The notes below the pieces were generated by a model. The model ran no database searches. It was not told the origin of the DNA and saw nothing but the letters and a program-made list of their open reading frames with translations. A program made the position numbers and the translations under genes. DNA of 64,000 bases from Bacteriovorax sp. BAL6_X (GTDB lineage Bacteria > Bdellovibrionota > Bacteriovoracia > Bacteriovoracales > Bacteriovoracaceae), in assembly GCF_000443995.1 (NCBI RefSeq), contig NZ_AUMC01000008.1:1-64000 (forward strand), in the 5' to 3' direction. Positions 45,701-53,111 of this stretch are shown piece after piece; the first letter of the stretch is position 1, and each line of letters begins with the position of its first letter.

Positions 45701-46806
45701 TTGCAAATCCAAATGGTACCTTAGAAGACTTCACGAGATCTCAAGCATACCGTCAATTTGAAAGATGTATTGATGGGCCAAATAGGCCAAGCCTTGAAGA
45801 GGCCACTGAGAATATGAATAATTGTGTTACCAAACTTGAGCAACAGGCTAAAGAAGAGGTTAAAGGCCGCTTTGTTCAAGTCTATGGCAATCAAAACCCA
45901 GACCAGCTTGGCAAGGTGATGGATATTCTTCTAACTATCCCAGCAAAGTCTCAGGAAACAGGATTCAAAGAAGAAGGATCTTCAGATGGAATGCCTAATG
46001 CCCAGCTTATTTCGACACTTGAGTTAGTAGGATCAACTCTAAAGTATTCATGCGAAAATAATACAGCAATCTGTGATCAAGCAATTCATAACACGACAAT
46101 TGCAATGCAAAGGCATAGTCTTGATAACCCACGCTCTACGACTGCACAGAATACACAGGCCCTTATGGAAAGTGAGATGTTAGAAAATCTTATCACTTCC
46201 CAATTAGGTATGAATCTAAACCAAGTCTTCAAAAAAGAGTTGGCCACGTATAATGGACCAGATAATCTTGTGTTAGAAAAAATAGATGACATTACAAATA
46301 ACCGTCTATTAACTGATATCATGAGAACTCGTGAAGGACGAGAGCTCAAAGAATACATTCTTAAGAAAGTTGAAGAAGGAGCCATAGATAATATTGCCGA
46401 AGATCCTAATCTTAGAAAGCTACTAGCAAATGCATTAACAAAAGATACTAGTGACGGATCATTTGGAGACCAACTCTCCTACGCTCTTGTTCAAACTGAA
46501 CTTAACCGAATGAAGAAACGCTCTCGAGGCTTACGAGGTTTCTTTAGAGAGTTTACAATCAATGCTGGAGATCTTTTTAATATCATCGATAAGAAAGATT
46601 TTAAGTGGTCTAAAATAACAAGAACAAGAACTGGTGTTCGTGCCCGCGAGTATATGATCAGAGAGATCATTGCACCAGCAATAGAAGGGCGTAACTTAGC
46701 GGCAGAAGCTGCATCGTCTAAGAAGCATAAGAATCAGCAAGAAGAAAGACTCGATCGATTTAAATCAATGTTAACAGATGCTCTAAAAGAGGCAAATAAG
46801 TTATAA
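42787..46806 (+). CDS. Giant exported protein of Cys-pair helical repeats with a degenerate protease-like head
   Basis: Unrecognised 1339-residue protein with a signal peptide (cut near VYA, residue 20). Residues about 25-190 resemble a trypsin-like fold that has lost its catalytic His: CSATILDRNTIIYEQSC sits where active proteases have an Ala-His-Cys. From about 270 to 1050 at least eight helical units each carry two Cys spaced about 12-30 residues, for example SCLENDLAKHTKLN...SC, KCLDSVKDD...DC and RCIDGPNRPS...NNC. Disulfide-closed helical hairpins in the periplasm or outside are likely. The last about 250 residues have few Cys and a basic tail. A terminator follows. Confidence 0.7.
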   Translation: MYRFIVIVFIFIKVNFQVYAADELSACVLKRGNIQATAQTAKPICSATILDRNTIIYEQSCTREANPRALQLTSYFVSCHNDSVSYKVPTASFNQRDSKHKSLKLDVPIAYFPTKHHTNEKLTSCTMKSTTSTTQLRASHLASDIEKLRLSKTASAAPIICKNESNTKEELLAGIISSDGKFIPIKNLQEQYQLESDFESTLEDTTYSEDSAIVVCNNASECITNLITPAIELNEQLNEIISKLNGYERTSIATEREQLTNEFRELEKECYRKALQAKLSYSNIEEADFGDKTMGAIERGAIGVFNFFGSINPFDKEEFLYTTFKDIGAISQNLSNARIKEIFDDINEQDIGSFDKIRKLASAYSKEVVNLLLDDMKTFKSGQEKQAFVAPYLKDLDKCLEKAVRKDQVIECSNIFTNNISLSIGEKELEKQIGLNFTPEDGLPTLKAKSTSAYMKCVNENFNKFEKIIDTTSVVKGCVYTGILESYHRTRAGRVNDAIKAYTGKSENNAIVGDILRKSNNCSYAPIVNRKGQTPQEYLVLAKMSTEQFTKTIGECIDSLKVSATYDVVEIAILTNPKISESLSQDEKNLLIEEIKTKHLPACMSAKKTTDGNECSAFITAMATAQAAKSILAIEFDKQFDTLGIDESKRAQLSQRIIRDYEICVEHAKREIYRDLTKDVNENLINQCLTGAITSLSGSILKDSIYKATSDKGIADSVVESAISTQELTRVQNGMKSCLENDLAKHTKLNTYQANMNETISSCTFKTQRSVIGLIAKEMAQGQVKDFNLPETEISSLNRFIENHINNSGPENLDSNVDTLTPLLIKRVAPGAIDKTLEDFKSKFTKEQFEDAKNKISTQLNSCLDKTLKEKQSNDEVNATQAATVCMSVTVKDAYRSLAPKIIEETIAPLFNGEPNKVKSLTNSSSRELMKCLDSVKDDVRAQDKAKDCLSSQIGNIAKTIAKTLLTDLNKFANPNGTLEDFTRSQAYRQFERCIDGPNRPSLEEATENMNNCVTKLEQQAKEEVKGRFVQVYGNQNPDQLGKVMDILLTIPAKSQETGFKEEGSSDGMPNAQLISTLELVGSTLKYSCENNTAICDQAIHNTTIAMQRHSLDNPRSTTAQNTQALMESEMLENLITSQLGMNLNQVFKKELATYNGPDNLVLEKIDDITNNRLLTDIMRTREGRELKEYILKKVEEGAIDNIAEDPNLRKLLANALTKDTSDGSFGDQLSYALVQTELNRMKKRSRGLRGFFREFTINAGDLFNIIDKKDFKWSKITRTRTGVRAREYMIREIIAPAIEGRNLAAEAASSKKHKNQQEERLDRFKSMLTDALKEANKL

Positions 46807-46807
46807 A

Positions 46808-46833
46808 AAAAGGCTTCCTACTGGAAGCCTTTT
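46808..46833. terminator. Bidirectional intrinsic terminator
   Basis: AAAAGGCTTCC and GGAAGCCTTTT pair perfectly around TACT, with a run of A residues before and T-rich sequence after. It lies between the converging 42787-46806 and 46846-47589 genes. Confidence 0.88.
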
Positions 46834-46845
46834 CTAATTTATTTC

Positions 46846-47589
46846 TTAATTCATTCTTTGAAGTAGGCCATCACCATTTACGTAGAAGATATCCGTTTCA
46901 TCAATTGATTTAAGTACTGATGAAGCTTTGTAATTGATATTAACTACTGCAGAAGCAACGGGTGAATCCATACTTCCCTGGTTTGCAATCGACATAATCT
47001 CACTTGATGCTGAGAAGTTGAATCCCCATGAAACACTCACGTTACTAGCGCTTACAAAAAGCCCAGTGATATAAGAGCCCTTCCCTTCAAACTTTCCACC
47101 GTATTGAAAAACAACTGTGTATACGAATGAGATAACTTCTGAGCCAAATCCATTGCGGTAAGCAACCTTAAATGAGCGAACAATAGGTGCTCTCCAGTGA
47201 GACATTGAAGAGAATGTGCCATTTACATCTTCCATATTTGGAATGATGCTAATTGGCTTTGTAAATTTAGTGCTGCTTACAGGTTTACCTGCATCGACAA
47301 TTTTCCAAATCTTTTGCCCTAGGGCCAAGATTTTATCAACTGTCATAAAGACTTCACCAAGTCCTGCGCTACTCTTTTCACTTACTAGCTTACTATAAAC
47401 CAGTTCATAACGAGGATAAACTTCAGTTACTTCACGATCAACGATTTCAAGATACTGCTCTTGATCTCTTGAGTCGAGCTTTTCAAACTTCGCTTTATTT
47501 AGCGCTCCAGCATCTAGAGAGAATGCATTCGTACTAAATAGTAATGTGGCCAGAACTGCCAAACAACTTAAACTTGTAAACGATTTCAT
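46846..47589 (-). CDS. Exported protein of unknown function
   Basis: Unrecognised, 247 residues. A clear signal peptide (MKSFTSLSCLAVLATLLFST, cut near AFS) is followed by a helical Lys/Glu-rich segment (about 30-95). From about 115 onward comes a beta-rich part with repeated strands (FKVAYRNGFGSEVISFVYTV, SWGFNFSASSE). No Cys or catalytic motif stands out. The divergent lexA promoter region lies upstream; the paired TTCAC-GTGAA repeats there could also serve this gene. A periplasmic or surface role is likely from the leader alone. Confidence 0.6.
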   Translation of the reverse strand: MKSFTSLSCLAVLATLLFSTNAFSLDAGALNKAKFEKLDSRDQEQYLEIVDREVTEVYPRYELVYSKLVSEKSSAGLGEVFMTVDKILALGQKIWKIVDAGKPVSSTKFTKPISIIPNMEDVNGTFSSMSHWRAPIVRSFKVAYRNGFGSEVISFVYTVVFQYGGKFEGKGSYITGLFVSASNVSVSWGFNFSASSEIMSIANQGSMDSPVASAVVNINYKASSVLKSIDETDIFYVNGDGLLQRMN

Positions 47590-47677
47590 GAACCCTCCCT
47601 TAAATTTGATGACCTATAAGTAGCTATTTCAAGGCCCTACGTCAATTCAAGAAAGGCATGATTTTAGATTGTAAGAC

Positions 47678-47721
47678 TTTTTCACAAAAAGCGTGAAAAA
47701 TATTCACAAATAATGTGAATA
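47678..47721. promoter_or_regulatory. Two perfect TTCAC-N7-GTGAA operators upstream of lexA
   Basis: The first site (47678-47700) pairs eight bases on each side of a seven-base spacer; the second (47701-47721) pairs seven. Both share the same half-sites and spacer length, and their centres are 22 bases apart, about two helical turns. They lie just upstream of the lexA -35 box and also face the divergent 47589 gene. The binding protein is unknown. Confidence 0.65.
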
Positions 47722-47730
47722 AAACTCATG

Positions 47731-47765
47731 TTGACTTACGCATATCTTACGCATAACATATTAGT
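47731..47765 (+). promoter_or_regulatory. lexA promoter with direct repeats; candidate leaderless start
   Basis: TTGACT (47731-47736) and TAACAT (47754-47759) are 17 bases apart. The expected start, seven bases on, is the A of the lexA ATG at 47766, and no ribosome site precedes it. CTTACGCATA occurs twice (47735-47744 and 47746-47755), 11 bases apart and covering the promoter spacer, where a repressor such as LexA would bind. Confidence 0.6.
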
Positions 47766-48425
47766 ATGGCATTAACAAAGAAACAAAATCAAGTCTACCT
47801 CTATATAAAGAACTACTTTCAAGCAGAAGGTTACGCTCCTACTCAAAAAGAAATTAAGGAGCACTTCGGGCTAAAGTCTTTTGGCTCTGTAAATAAATAT
47901 ATGCACTATCTTCAAGAGGCCGGGAAAATAGAAGTCGACTGGAATGCTCGTCGTGGAATTAAAATTTTAGACGAAGAACAACTTTCATCACAAGAGCTTG
48001 ATCAACAAATATCGGCATTGACGAATACAAATGCGCACTTTAGCGAGGTCCCACTTTTAGGAGATGTGGCTGCCGGAAATCCAATTGAGGCCATTGAGAA
48101 CCCTAGTGAACACACTCTCGTGCCAAATCACATGGTGTCACGTCCAGGTAAGTACTTTGCCCTAAACGTACAGGGTGATTCAATGATTAACGACGGTATT
48201 CATGAGGGCGATATCCTCGTTTGCCGTGCCCAAGAAAATGCCAACCAAGGACAAACAGTTATTGCCCTTGTTGATAATGAAGCAACTGTTAAAAACTTCT
48301 TTAAGAAGAAAAACTCAGTAGAGTTACATCCAGCAAATGACCGCCTCTCGCCTTTTATTATTACAGAAGCTAATGAATTTCGTATTGCAGGTGTAGTTGT
48401 TGGGCTAATGCGCAGTTATGAATAA
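47766..48425 (+). CDS. lexA: LexA repressor
   Basis: SOS-response repressor of 219 residues. The N-terminal winged helix-turn-helix (about 1-65) has APTQKEIKEHFGLKSFGSVNKYM. The self-cleavage bond is Ala103-Gly104 in GDVAAGNPIEA. The catalytic dyad is Ser139 (VQGDSMINDG) and Lys176 (EATVKNFF). Length and spacing are normal for LexA. Its ATG lacks a Shine-Dalgarno and the likely transcription start coincides with it. The last eight bases overlap the menE-menH fusion gene, an unexpected operon partner. Confidence 0.94.
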   Translation: MALTKKQNQVYLYIKNYFQAEGYAPTQKEIKEHFGLKSFGSVNKYMHYLQEAGKIEVDWNARRGIKILDEEQLSSQELDQQISALTNTNAHFSEVPLLGDVAAGNPIEAIENPSEHTLVPNHMVSRPGKYFALNVQGDSMINDGIHEGDILVCRAQENANQGQTVIALVDNEATVKNFFKKKNSVELHPANDRLSPFIITEANEFRIAGVVVGLMRSYE

Positions 48426-50508
48426 TACTGGTTTTATTTCTAACCTTATTAAAGACTCAAGTGGCCCATTTATCTATCAAGATGGCAAATGCATCCTTAC
48501 ATATGAAGAACTACGCCAAGAAATTTCTAAGGCAACTGAAATAAATTCAAGTTTTAAAGTTCTTTCTTGGCGGCCAGAAAACAATATTTCTTTTCTCGTT
48601 AATTACTTTAGTTTAATTGACAATGGTATCACACCAATACTAGTTGATCACAGAAGGCTTGAGCTATCACCATACGACTATGATTTAGAAAAGCTTTCTC
48701 AAGCAAAGTTAAATGGAATACAGTCTCATCAATCATGTGCCAGCATCATCTATACATCGGGCTCAACTGGCAGACCAAAAGGAGTAAGACTAAGCCTAGA
48801 CTCACTCCTAAATAGTGCAAGAGCAACTGTTAATCACTATCAAATCAATCAACAAGACAATTGGGCGTTATCCCTTCCTCTCTTTCATATTGGAGGGATC
48901 ATGATTGCATGGCGAAGTCTTGTGGCAGGGAGTTCACTAACAATTGTTGATGCAGGCCAACTTGAAAATGACCTATTAGAAAATTCACAAATATCAATTT
49001 GCTCGCTGGTCCAGCTGCAACTTGCAAGGCTTATGGACTCAGAACAAATGACTAAAAGGCTGAAGCAATTAAAAGGAATAGTTCTTGGTGGATCAAAAAT
49101 TTCAAGTGCTCTTATCCAAAAGGCCACAAGTTCTGGCATTTATCTTTCAAACTCATTTGGAGCAAGTGAAAGTTGTGCACAATTTTTAGCAACACCTTTT
49201 ACAAAAGATAATGAACTCTTAAGCACCTGTGGGAAACCGATGGATGGCAAGGTGAGCATCATCGATTCAAAATGCATCTTAGAAGGAAAAAGTATCGCCA
49301 TTGGATACTTATATGGTGATGACTTTAATCAGAAATATATTACCAATGATCTCATAAGACTTGATGAACATGGTAATTATACAATCTTAGGCCGAAGTGA
49401 TTTTGTTTTTCAAAAGGCCGCGGAAAATATAAATCCAGAAATTATCGAAGAGAAATTATCCAAGCATTTCAGTAATGCTTATGTCGCTCCAATTAAGAAT
49501 GATAAGTATGAAAATCTTATTGCTCTCACATTCTGCGATGATCACTCTCTTGCACAGGCCCAAAGCATTATAGAAGATGAACTCATCTCATTTGAAAGGC
49601 CTCACTTACTATACAAGGCCCGTGATCTAAAAGAGCAGCAAGTCGGTGTGAAAATCGGCAGAGAAAAAATAAAGCTACTCATGAATACGCTTTTTATGCA
49701 ATTTAATGAAGATATCTATATCAGTGCCCAAGGAAATCCTCACGGAGATATCATCTTCATCAGTCACGGCTTCATGGGAAACTCTCTCGAACTAGAGAAA
49801 GTTACAAAGCACTTGGCCAAAAATTACTTACTCATCTATATCGATCTACCAGGACATGGAAAAAATCATAAACTAAGATCTTTTGAGCTCTTCAAAGAAA
49901 GACTAATTTCTTCAATTTTAGAAATCGATACAATGACAAACAAAGAAGTTCACTTCATTACGTATTCAATGTCTGGCCGTCTTTTTAATGAAATCCTACG
50001 TGACAAAAGATTAGCAGAGGCCAAAGCAATAAAGACTTTTGTTAATGAATCAGGTGCACCTGGTTTTACTGGAAATATAGAAGATAAAAGAAAGCGACTA
50101 CAACACGATTCAATCTTATTTAAAGATGCACAGGCCGAAACATTTTTTCATAAATGGTATGACCAAGGAGTCTTTAAAAATATCAAGCTCTCACCTCGTG
50201 CATCTAAAATGTTAAAGCAAAAAGAAATTGAATTTATTAAATATGCCAAGAGTTGGTCTCAAGTCTCGAAAATACTTTCAGTTGCCAATCAAAGAGACTT
50301 AAGAGACTTAAACGAATTGCCACAAGGTATCACCTATCATTATCTATGCGGTGAATTTGACAAGAAATATCAAATGTATTGCGATGCCTATATTCCATCT
50401 GATCACGTTGATTTTCACAGCTATATAATTAAAGACGCTTCTCATAATATTCACTTTATGAATGAAGAATATTATTTAAATCTTCTTAAAAAAATATTCA
50501 AATCTTAA
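48418..50508 (+). CDS. MenE-MenH fusion: o-succinylbenzoate-CoA ligase plus SHCHC synthase-like hydrolase
   Basis: Two menaquinone-pathway enzymes in one 696-residue chain. Residues 1 to about 430 form an acyl-CoA-ligase domain: AMP-binding motif YTSGSTGRPKG at 112-122, SNSFGASESCAQF at about 245-257, ILGRSDFVFQ near 323-332, and a C-terminal GVKIGREKIKLL. Residues about 440-696 are an alpha/beta-hydrolase of MenH type: ISHGFMGNSLE, YIDLPGHGKN and nucleophile Ser517 in TYSMSGRLF, with later Asp (CGEFDKKY) and His (DASHNIHF) candidates. Translation is coupled to lexA by an eight-base overlap. Either domain could have a related acyl substrate instead. Confidence 0.85.
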   Translation: MNNTGFISNLIKDSSGPFIYQDGKCILTYEELRQEISKATEINSSFKVLSWRPENNISFLVNYFSLIDNGITPILVDHRRLELSPYDYDLEKLSQAKLNGIQSHQSCASIIYTSGSTGRPKGVRLSLDSLLNSARATVNHYQINQQDNWALSLPLFHIGGIMIAWRSLVAGSSLTIVDAGQLENDLLENSQISICSLVQLQLARLMDSEQMTKRLKQLKGIVLGGSKISSALIQKATSSGIYLSNSFGASESCAQFLATPFTKDNELLSTCGKPMDGKVSIIDSKCILEGKSIAIGYLYGDDFNQKYITNDLIRLDEHGNYTILGRSDFVFQKAAENINPEIIEEKLSKHFSNAYVAPIKNDKYENLIALTFCDDHSLAQAQSIIEDELISFERPHLLYKARDLKEQQVGVKIGREKIKLLMNTLFMQFNEDIYISAQGNPHGDIIFISHGFMGNSLELEKVTKHLAKNYLLIYIDLPGHGKNHKLRSFELFKERLISSILEIDTMTNKEVHFITYSMSGRLFNEILRDKRLAEAKAIKTFVNESGAPGFTGNIEDKRKRLQHDSILFKDAQAETFFHKWYDQGVFKNIKLSPRASKMLKQKEIEFIKYAKSWSQVSKILSVANQRDLRDLNELPQGITYHYLCGEFDKKYQMYCDAYIPSDHVDFHSYIIKDASHNIHFMNEEYYLNLLKKIFKS

Positions 50509-50599
50509 CTTTCTAACAACTTCTTACTAACTCAATTACGTATTTGTCGTTTACTTTCCCAGGATCTACTATATTTCTTCACGAACTAAGGAGAGAAGA

Positions 50600-51346
50600 G
50601 TGAAAAAACTAATCATAAGCGCACTATTACCATTCTCAATCTTTGCCATGGATAAGACAATTTGTGGAATGGATGATCGCGTACCATCAAGTGATCCAAA
50701 AGTAGGACGCTCTCTAGAAAGAGCAAGAGATAAGGCCGGTTGTACAGTTACATTAGTATCAAACTCATGTGCAATCTCAGTAGGCCACTGTGCCGCTACA
50801 TTCAATGTCATTGAGTTCAATACACCTCCTTCAACAAGAAGAGGAATTGCGCACCCTGACCCTAAAGATATCTATCAAGCAGATAAGGCAACAATTAAAT
50901 ACAAGAGTAATGGCCAAGGAGATGACTGGGCCGTATTTAAAATTAAGCCTCACAAAACAACAGGACTTCTACCTGGTCAAGCACAGGGCTTCTATCCTAT
51001 TGCAAAAGAAGCTCCGGCCGAAGGAACACTTCTATCAATTACTGGCTACGGAAATGATAATGAATTTGAAAGAAAATTTGCACAACAAAATAATATTGGG
51101 CCATTAACTGAAGTCGGTGGAGTTTATTATGGAAGTCATAGACCTGCAATTTTAAACCATAGAGTTGATACAATGGGTGGAAATTCAGGCTCAAGTATCA
51201 TTGATTTAAACACTGGAGAAATTGTTGGTGTACACTCTCATGGTGGATGCTACGGAAGTAATAAATCAAATGCAAATGCAGGGACAGTACTTCAATTACA
51301 TCCAGAATTCAAAGCAGCAGTTGAAAACTGTCTGGCCACTGAATAG
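50600..51346 (+). CDS. Exported trypsin-like serine protease, copy 1
   Basis: The 248-residue protein starts with GTG after a strong AAGGAG site and has a short signal peptide (cut after IFA). The catalytic triad can be placed at His63 (ISVGHCAAT), Asp109 (GDDWAVFKI) and Ser196 (MGGNSGSSIID). Gly replaces the usual Ala before His. A Cys pair (CTVTLVSNSC) lies just before the His. The early ICGMDDRVPSSDPKVGR block is shared with the next gene and may be a propeptide or structural loop. Overall it is closest to the glutamyl-endopeptidase/V8-like branch of family S1. Specificity is unknown. Confidence 0.88.
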   Translation: MKKLIISALLPFSIFAMDKTICGMDDRVPSSDPKVGRSLERARDKAGCTVTLVSNSCAISVGHCAATFNVIEFNTPPSTRRGIAHPDPKDIYQADKATIKYKSNGQGDDWAVFKIKPHKTTGLLPGQAQGFYPIAKEAPAEGTLLSITGYGNDNEFERKFAQQNNIGPLTEVGGVYYGSHRPAILNHRVDTMGGNSGSSIIDLNTGEIVGVHSHGGCYGSNKSNANAGTVLQLHPEFKAAVENCLATE

Positions 51347-51377
51347 ATTAAATACATAATATTTACTATATCAAATA

Positions 51378-51400
51378 AGGCCCTATAAGGGCCTTTTTTT
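51378..51400 (+). terminator. Intrinsic terminator between the two protease genes
   Basis: AAGGCCC and GGGCCTT pair around TATA and are followed by a run of T residues on the plus strand. The two proteases are thus separate transcription units despite being tandem copies. Confidence 0.85.
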
Positions 51401-51481
51401 ATCTATAATCTCTACACAAAGCATTGATAAGAATTCATAAATCCCCTAAATTAACCCATCGCAACATACAGAGGATTTTCC

Positions 51482-52216
51482 ATGAATAGATTAACACCTA
51501 TCTTTTTAATACTATTATCACCTTCAATATTCGCCTTAGAGAAATCAATCTGCGGTATTGATGACCGAGTCCCTTCCCAAGACCCAAAAGTAGGCCGCGC
51601 ACTCTATAGTGAAACTGCAGATAACGCCTGTACTGTAACTATGATTTCTAATAATTGTGCTATTTCAGTAGGCCATTGCAATGAATATTTTAAACTAGTT
51701 GAGTTTAATACTCCTGCTTCAGATAAAGAAGGACTTAACTACTCAGCTAAAGAGGATGTTTATAAGGTAGACGAGAGCACAATAGTCTATAGCAACGCCG
51801 GTCCTGGTAACGATTGGGCCGTTATGAAGCTTCTACCAAATATTCATACTGAATACGCTGCAGGACAAGTGCAAGGCTTTTATGAGCTAGATTATACGGT
51901 GCCTGAAAGCAAGGCCCTTATATCGATTACTGGCCATGGTTATGACGTAGAAGTAGAGAGATCATTTGCTCAACAAAATGGAATCGGATACCTAGAAAGC
52001 GTGGGGAGAACTGGTGTCATTCGACACAAAGTCGATACGACTGGTGGAAATTCTGGCTCAAGTATCATTAATTTAAAGTCAGGAAAGATTATTGGTGTTC
52101 ACTCCCATGGGGGCTGTTCAAGAAGTCACTTTAGTAACGCAACAAATCTAGGGACGAGTGTTGCCACGAATTTAAAATTTAAGAAGGCCATTCAAGCATG
52201 TCTTGATACAGAATAA
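51482..52216 (+). CDS. Exported trypsin-like serine protease, copy 2
   Basis: Paralogue of the gene at 50600-51346, 244 residues, with signal peptide (cut near IFA). The triad candidates are His65 (ISVGHCNEYF), Asp111 (GNDWAVMKL) and Ser191 (TGGNSGSSIIN). The ICGIDDRVPSQDPKVGR block and the C-terminal GVHSHGGCSRS match copy 1. Base-level and loop differences are large enough that the duplication is not recent. A GAGGA site precedes the ATG. The differing surface loops may give a different substrate range. Confidence 0.88.
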   Translation: MNRLTPIFLILLSPSIFALEKSICGIDDRVPSQDPKVGRALYSETADNACTVTMISNNCAISVGHCNEYFKLVEFNTPASDKEGLNYSAKEDVYKVDESTIVYSNAGPGNDWAVMKLLPNIHTEYAAGQVQGFYELDYTVPESKALISITGHGYDVEVERSFAQQNGIGYLESVGRTGVIRHKVDTTGGNSGSSIINLKSGKIIGVHSHGGCSRSHFSNATNLGTSVATNLKFKKAIQACLDTE

Positions 52217-52247
52217 AAAAAAGCCTCTCATACGAGAGGCCTTTTTA
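52216..52247. terminator. Bidirectional intrinsic terminator
   Basis: GCCTCTC and GAGAGGC pair around ATAC, with A residues on the left and CTTTTTATTTT on the right. It lies between the second protease and the converging 52252 gene. Confidence 0.82.
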
Positions 52248-52251
52248 TTTT

Positions 52252-53028
52252 CTATGATTTCTTTTTCTTCTTTTTACCTTTCTTCTTTTTAGAACCTTTC
52301 TTTTTACGATTCTTAGCAATGAAGATACCTGCTCCGACAACAAGTGCAATGATTAGATAAAGAGTCATATCATCGCCACCAGCGCCTTTACCTTTTTGCC
52401 TCTGTCCGCCGACACCAATATCATTAAGGCCAGCTTCATTATCTAAGAAGTCACCAGAAGCTCCAGGTACAGCTTCCCCTTTGTTTCCAGCAAGCTTAAG
52501 CCCATCAGCATTATTCTTAATACGAGAAAATACCTGCATTGTTTCGATAATCTTATCAAAGATTGGCTTATAAGTTTGGTAGTGTTCTTTTGCAACAGAG
52601 AATGTTACAGCAACTCCCAACTCTCCTTTAACAGTCGCAAGATAGCGAGTGAAAAAGCCAGGAACTTCACTTGATAAATGAAGAGAGTCTACCCAAGTAT
52701 GTCCTTGACCTTGAATCTTCTTCATTCTTGTATAAGATGGCTCAGAGATTTGAGTTTTACCACCAGGTAGCTTAAATGTTTTGGCCTGCTCAAGATAGGC
52801 CTTATATTGAATAAGGTCATCTTGTTTACCACGGTGTTTTGCCGCAAAAATAATAATGGCCTCTTTCTTTCTTCTATCATTTGTGGACTGACAAACGTAC
52901 TCACTTCCCTCAATTGAACATTCCCAACCATTTGGTAGTTCAAACTCAAGAAAGTTAGAAGTATAAGGTTTTGCAATTACAGCTGATGTTGCCAGTAGGT
53001 AGAAAGCAATTAAGATTTGCTTCATCAT
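52252..53028 (-). CDS. Exported protein with C-terminal membrane anchor and poly-Lys tail
   Basis: Unrecognised. I start it at the ATG at 53028, which has AGGAT seven bases upstream and gives a normal signal peptide (MMKQILIAFYLLATSAVIA). A longer frame to 53058 adds ten residues before it. The mature part (about 22-175) is a mixed domain with a Cys pair (WECSIEGSEYVCQ). Next come a Gly/Asp-rich linker, a membrane helix (LYLIIALVVGAGIFIA) and a terminal run dominated by Lys. The Gly-rich linker, helix and basic tail resemble C-terminal sorting signals, but a simple anchor explains it as well. Confidence 0.65.
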   Translation of the reverse strand: MMKQILIAFYLLATSAVIAKPYTSNFLEFELPNGWECSIEGSEYVCQSTNDRRKKEAIIIFAAKHRGKQDDLIQYKAYLEQAKTFKLPGGKTQISEPSYTRMKKIQGQGHTWVDSLHLSSEVPGFFTRYLATVKGELGVAVTFSVAKEHYQTYKPIFDKIIETMQVFSRIKNNADGLKLAGNKGEAVPGASGDFLDNEAGLNDIGVGGQRQKGKGAGGDDMTLYLIIALVVGAGIFIAKNRKKKGSKKKKGKKKKKKS

Positions 53029-53111
53029 CGATAATATCCTTTTTATGTTTATATTCAATATTTTAGCTTAACTTATAATTATATCAATTACTAAATATTT
53101 CCTCATTTCAA

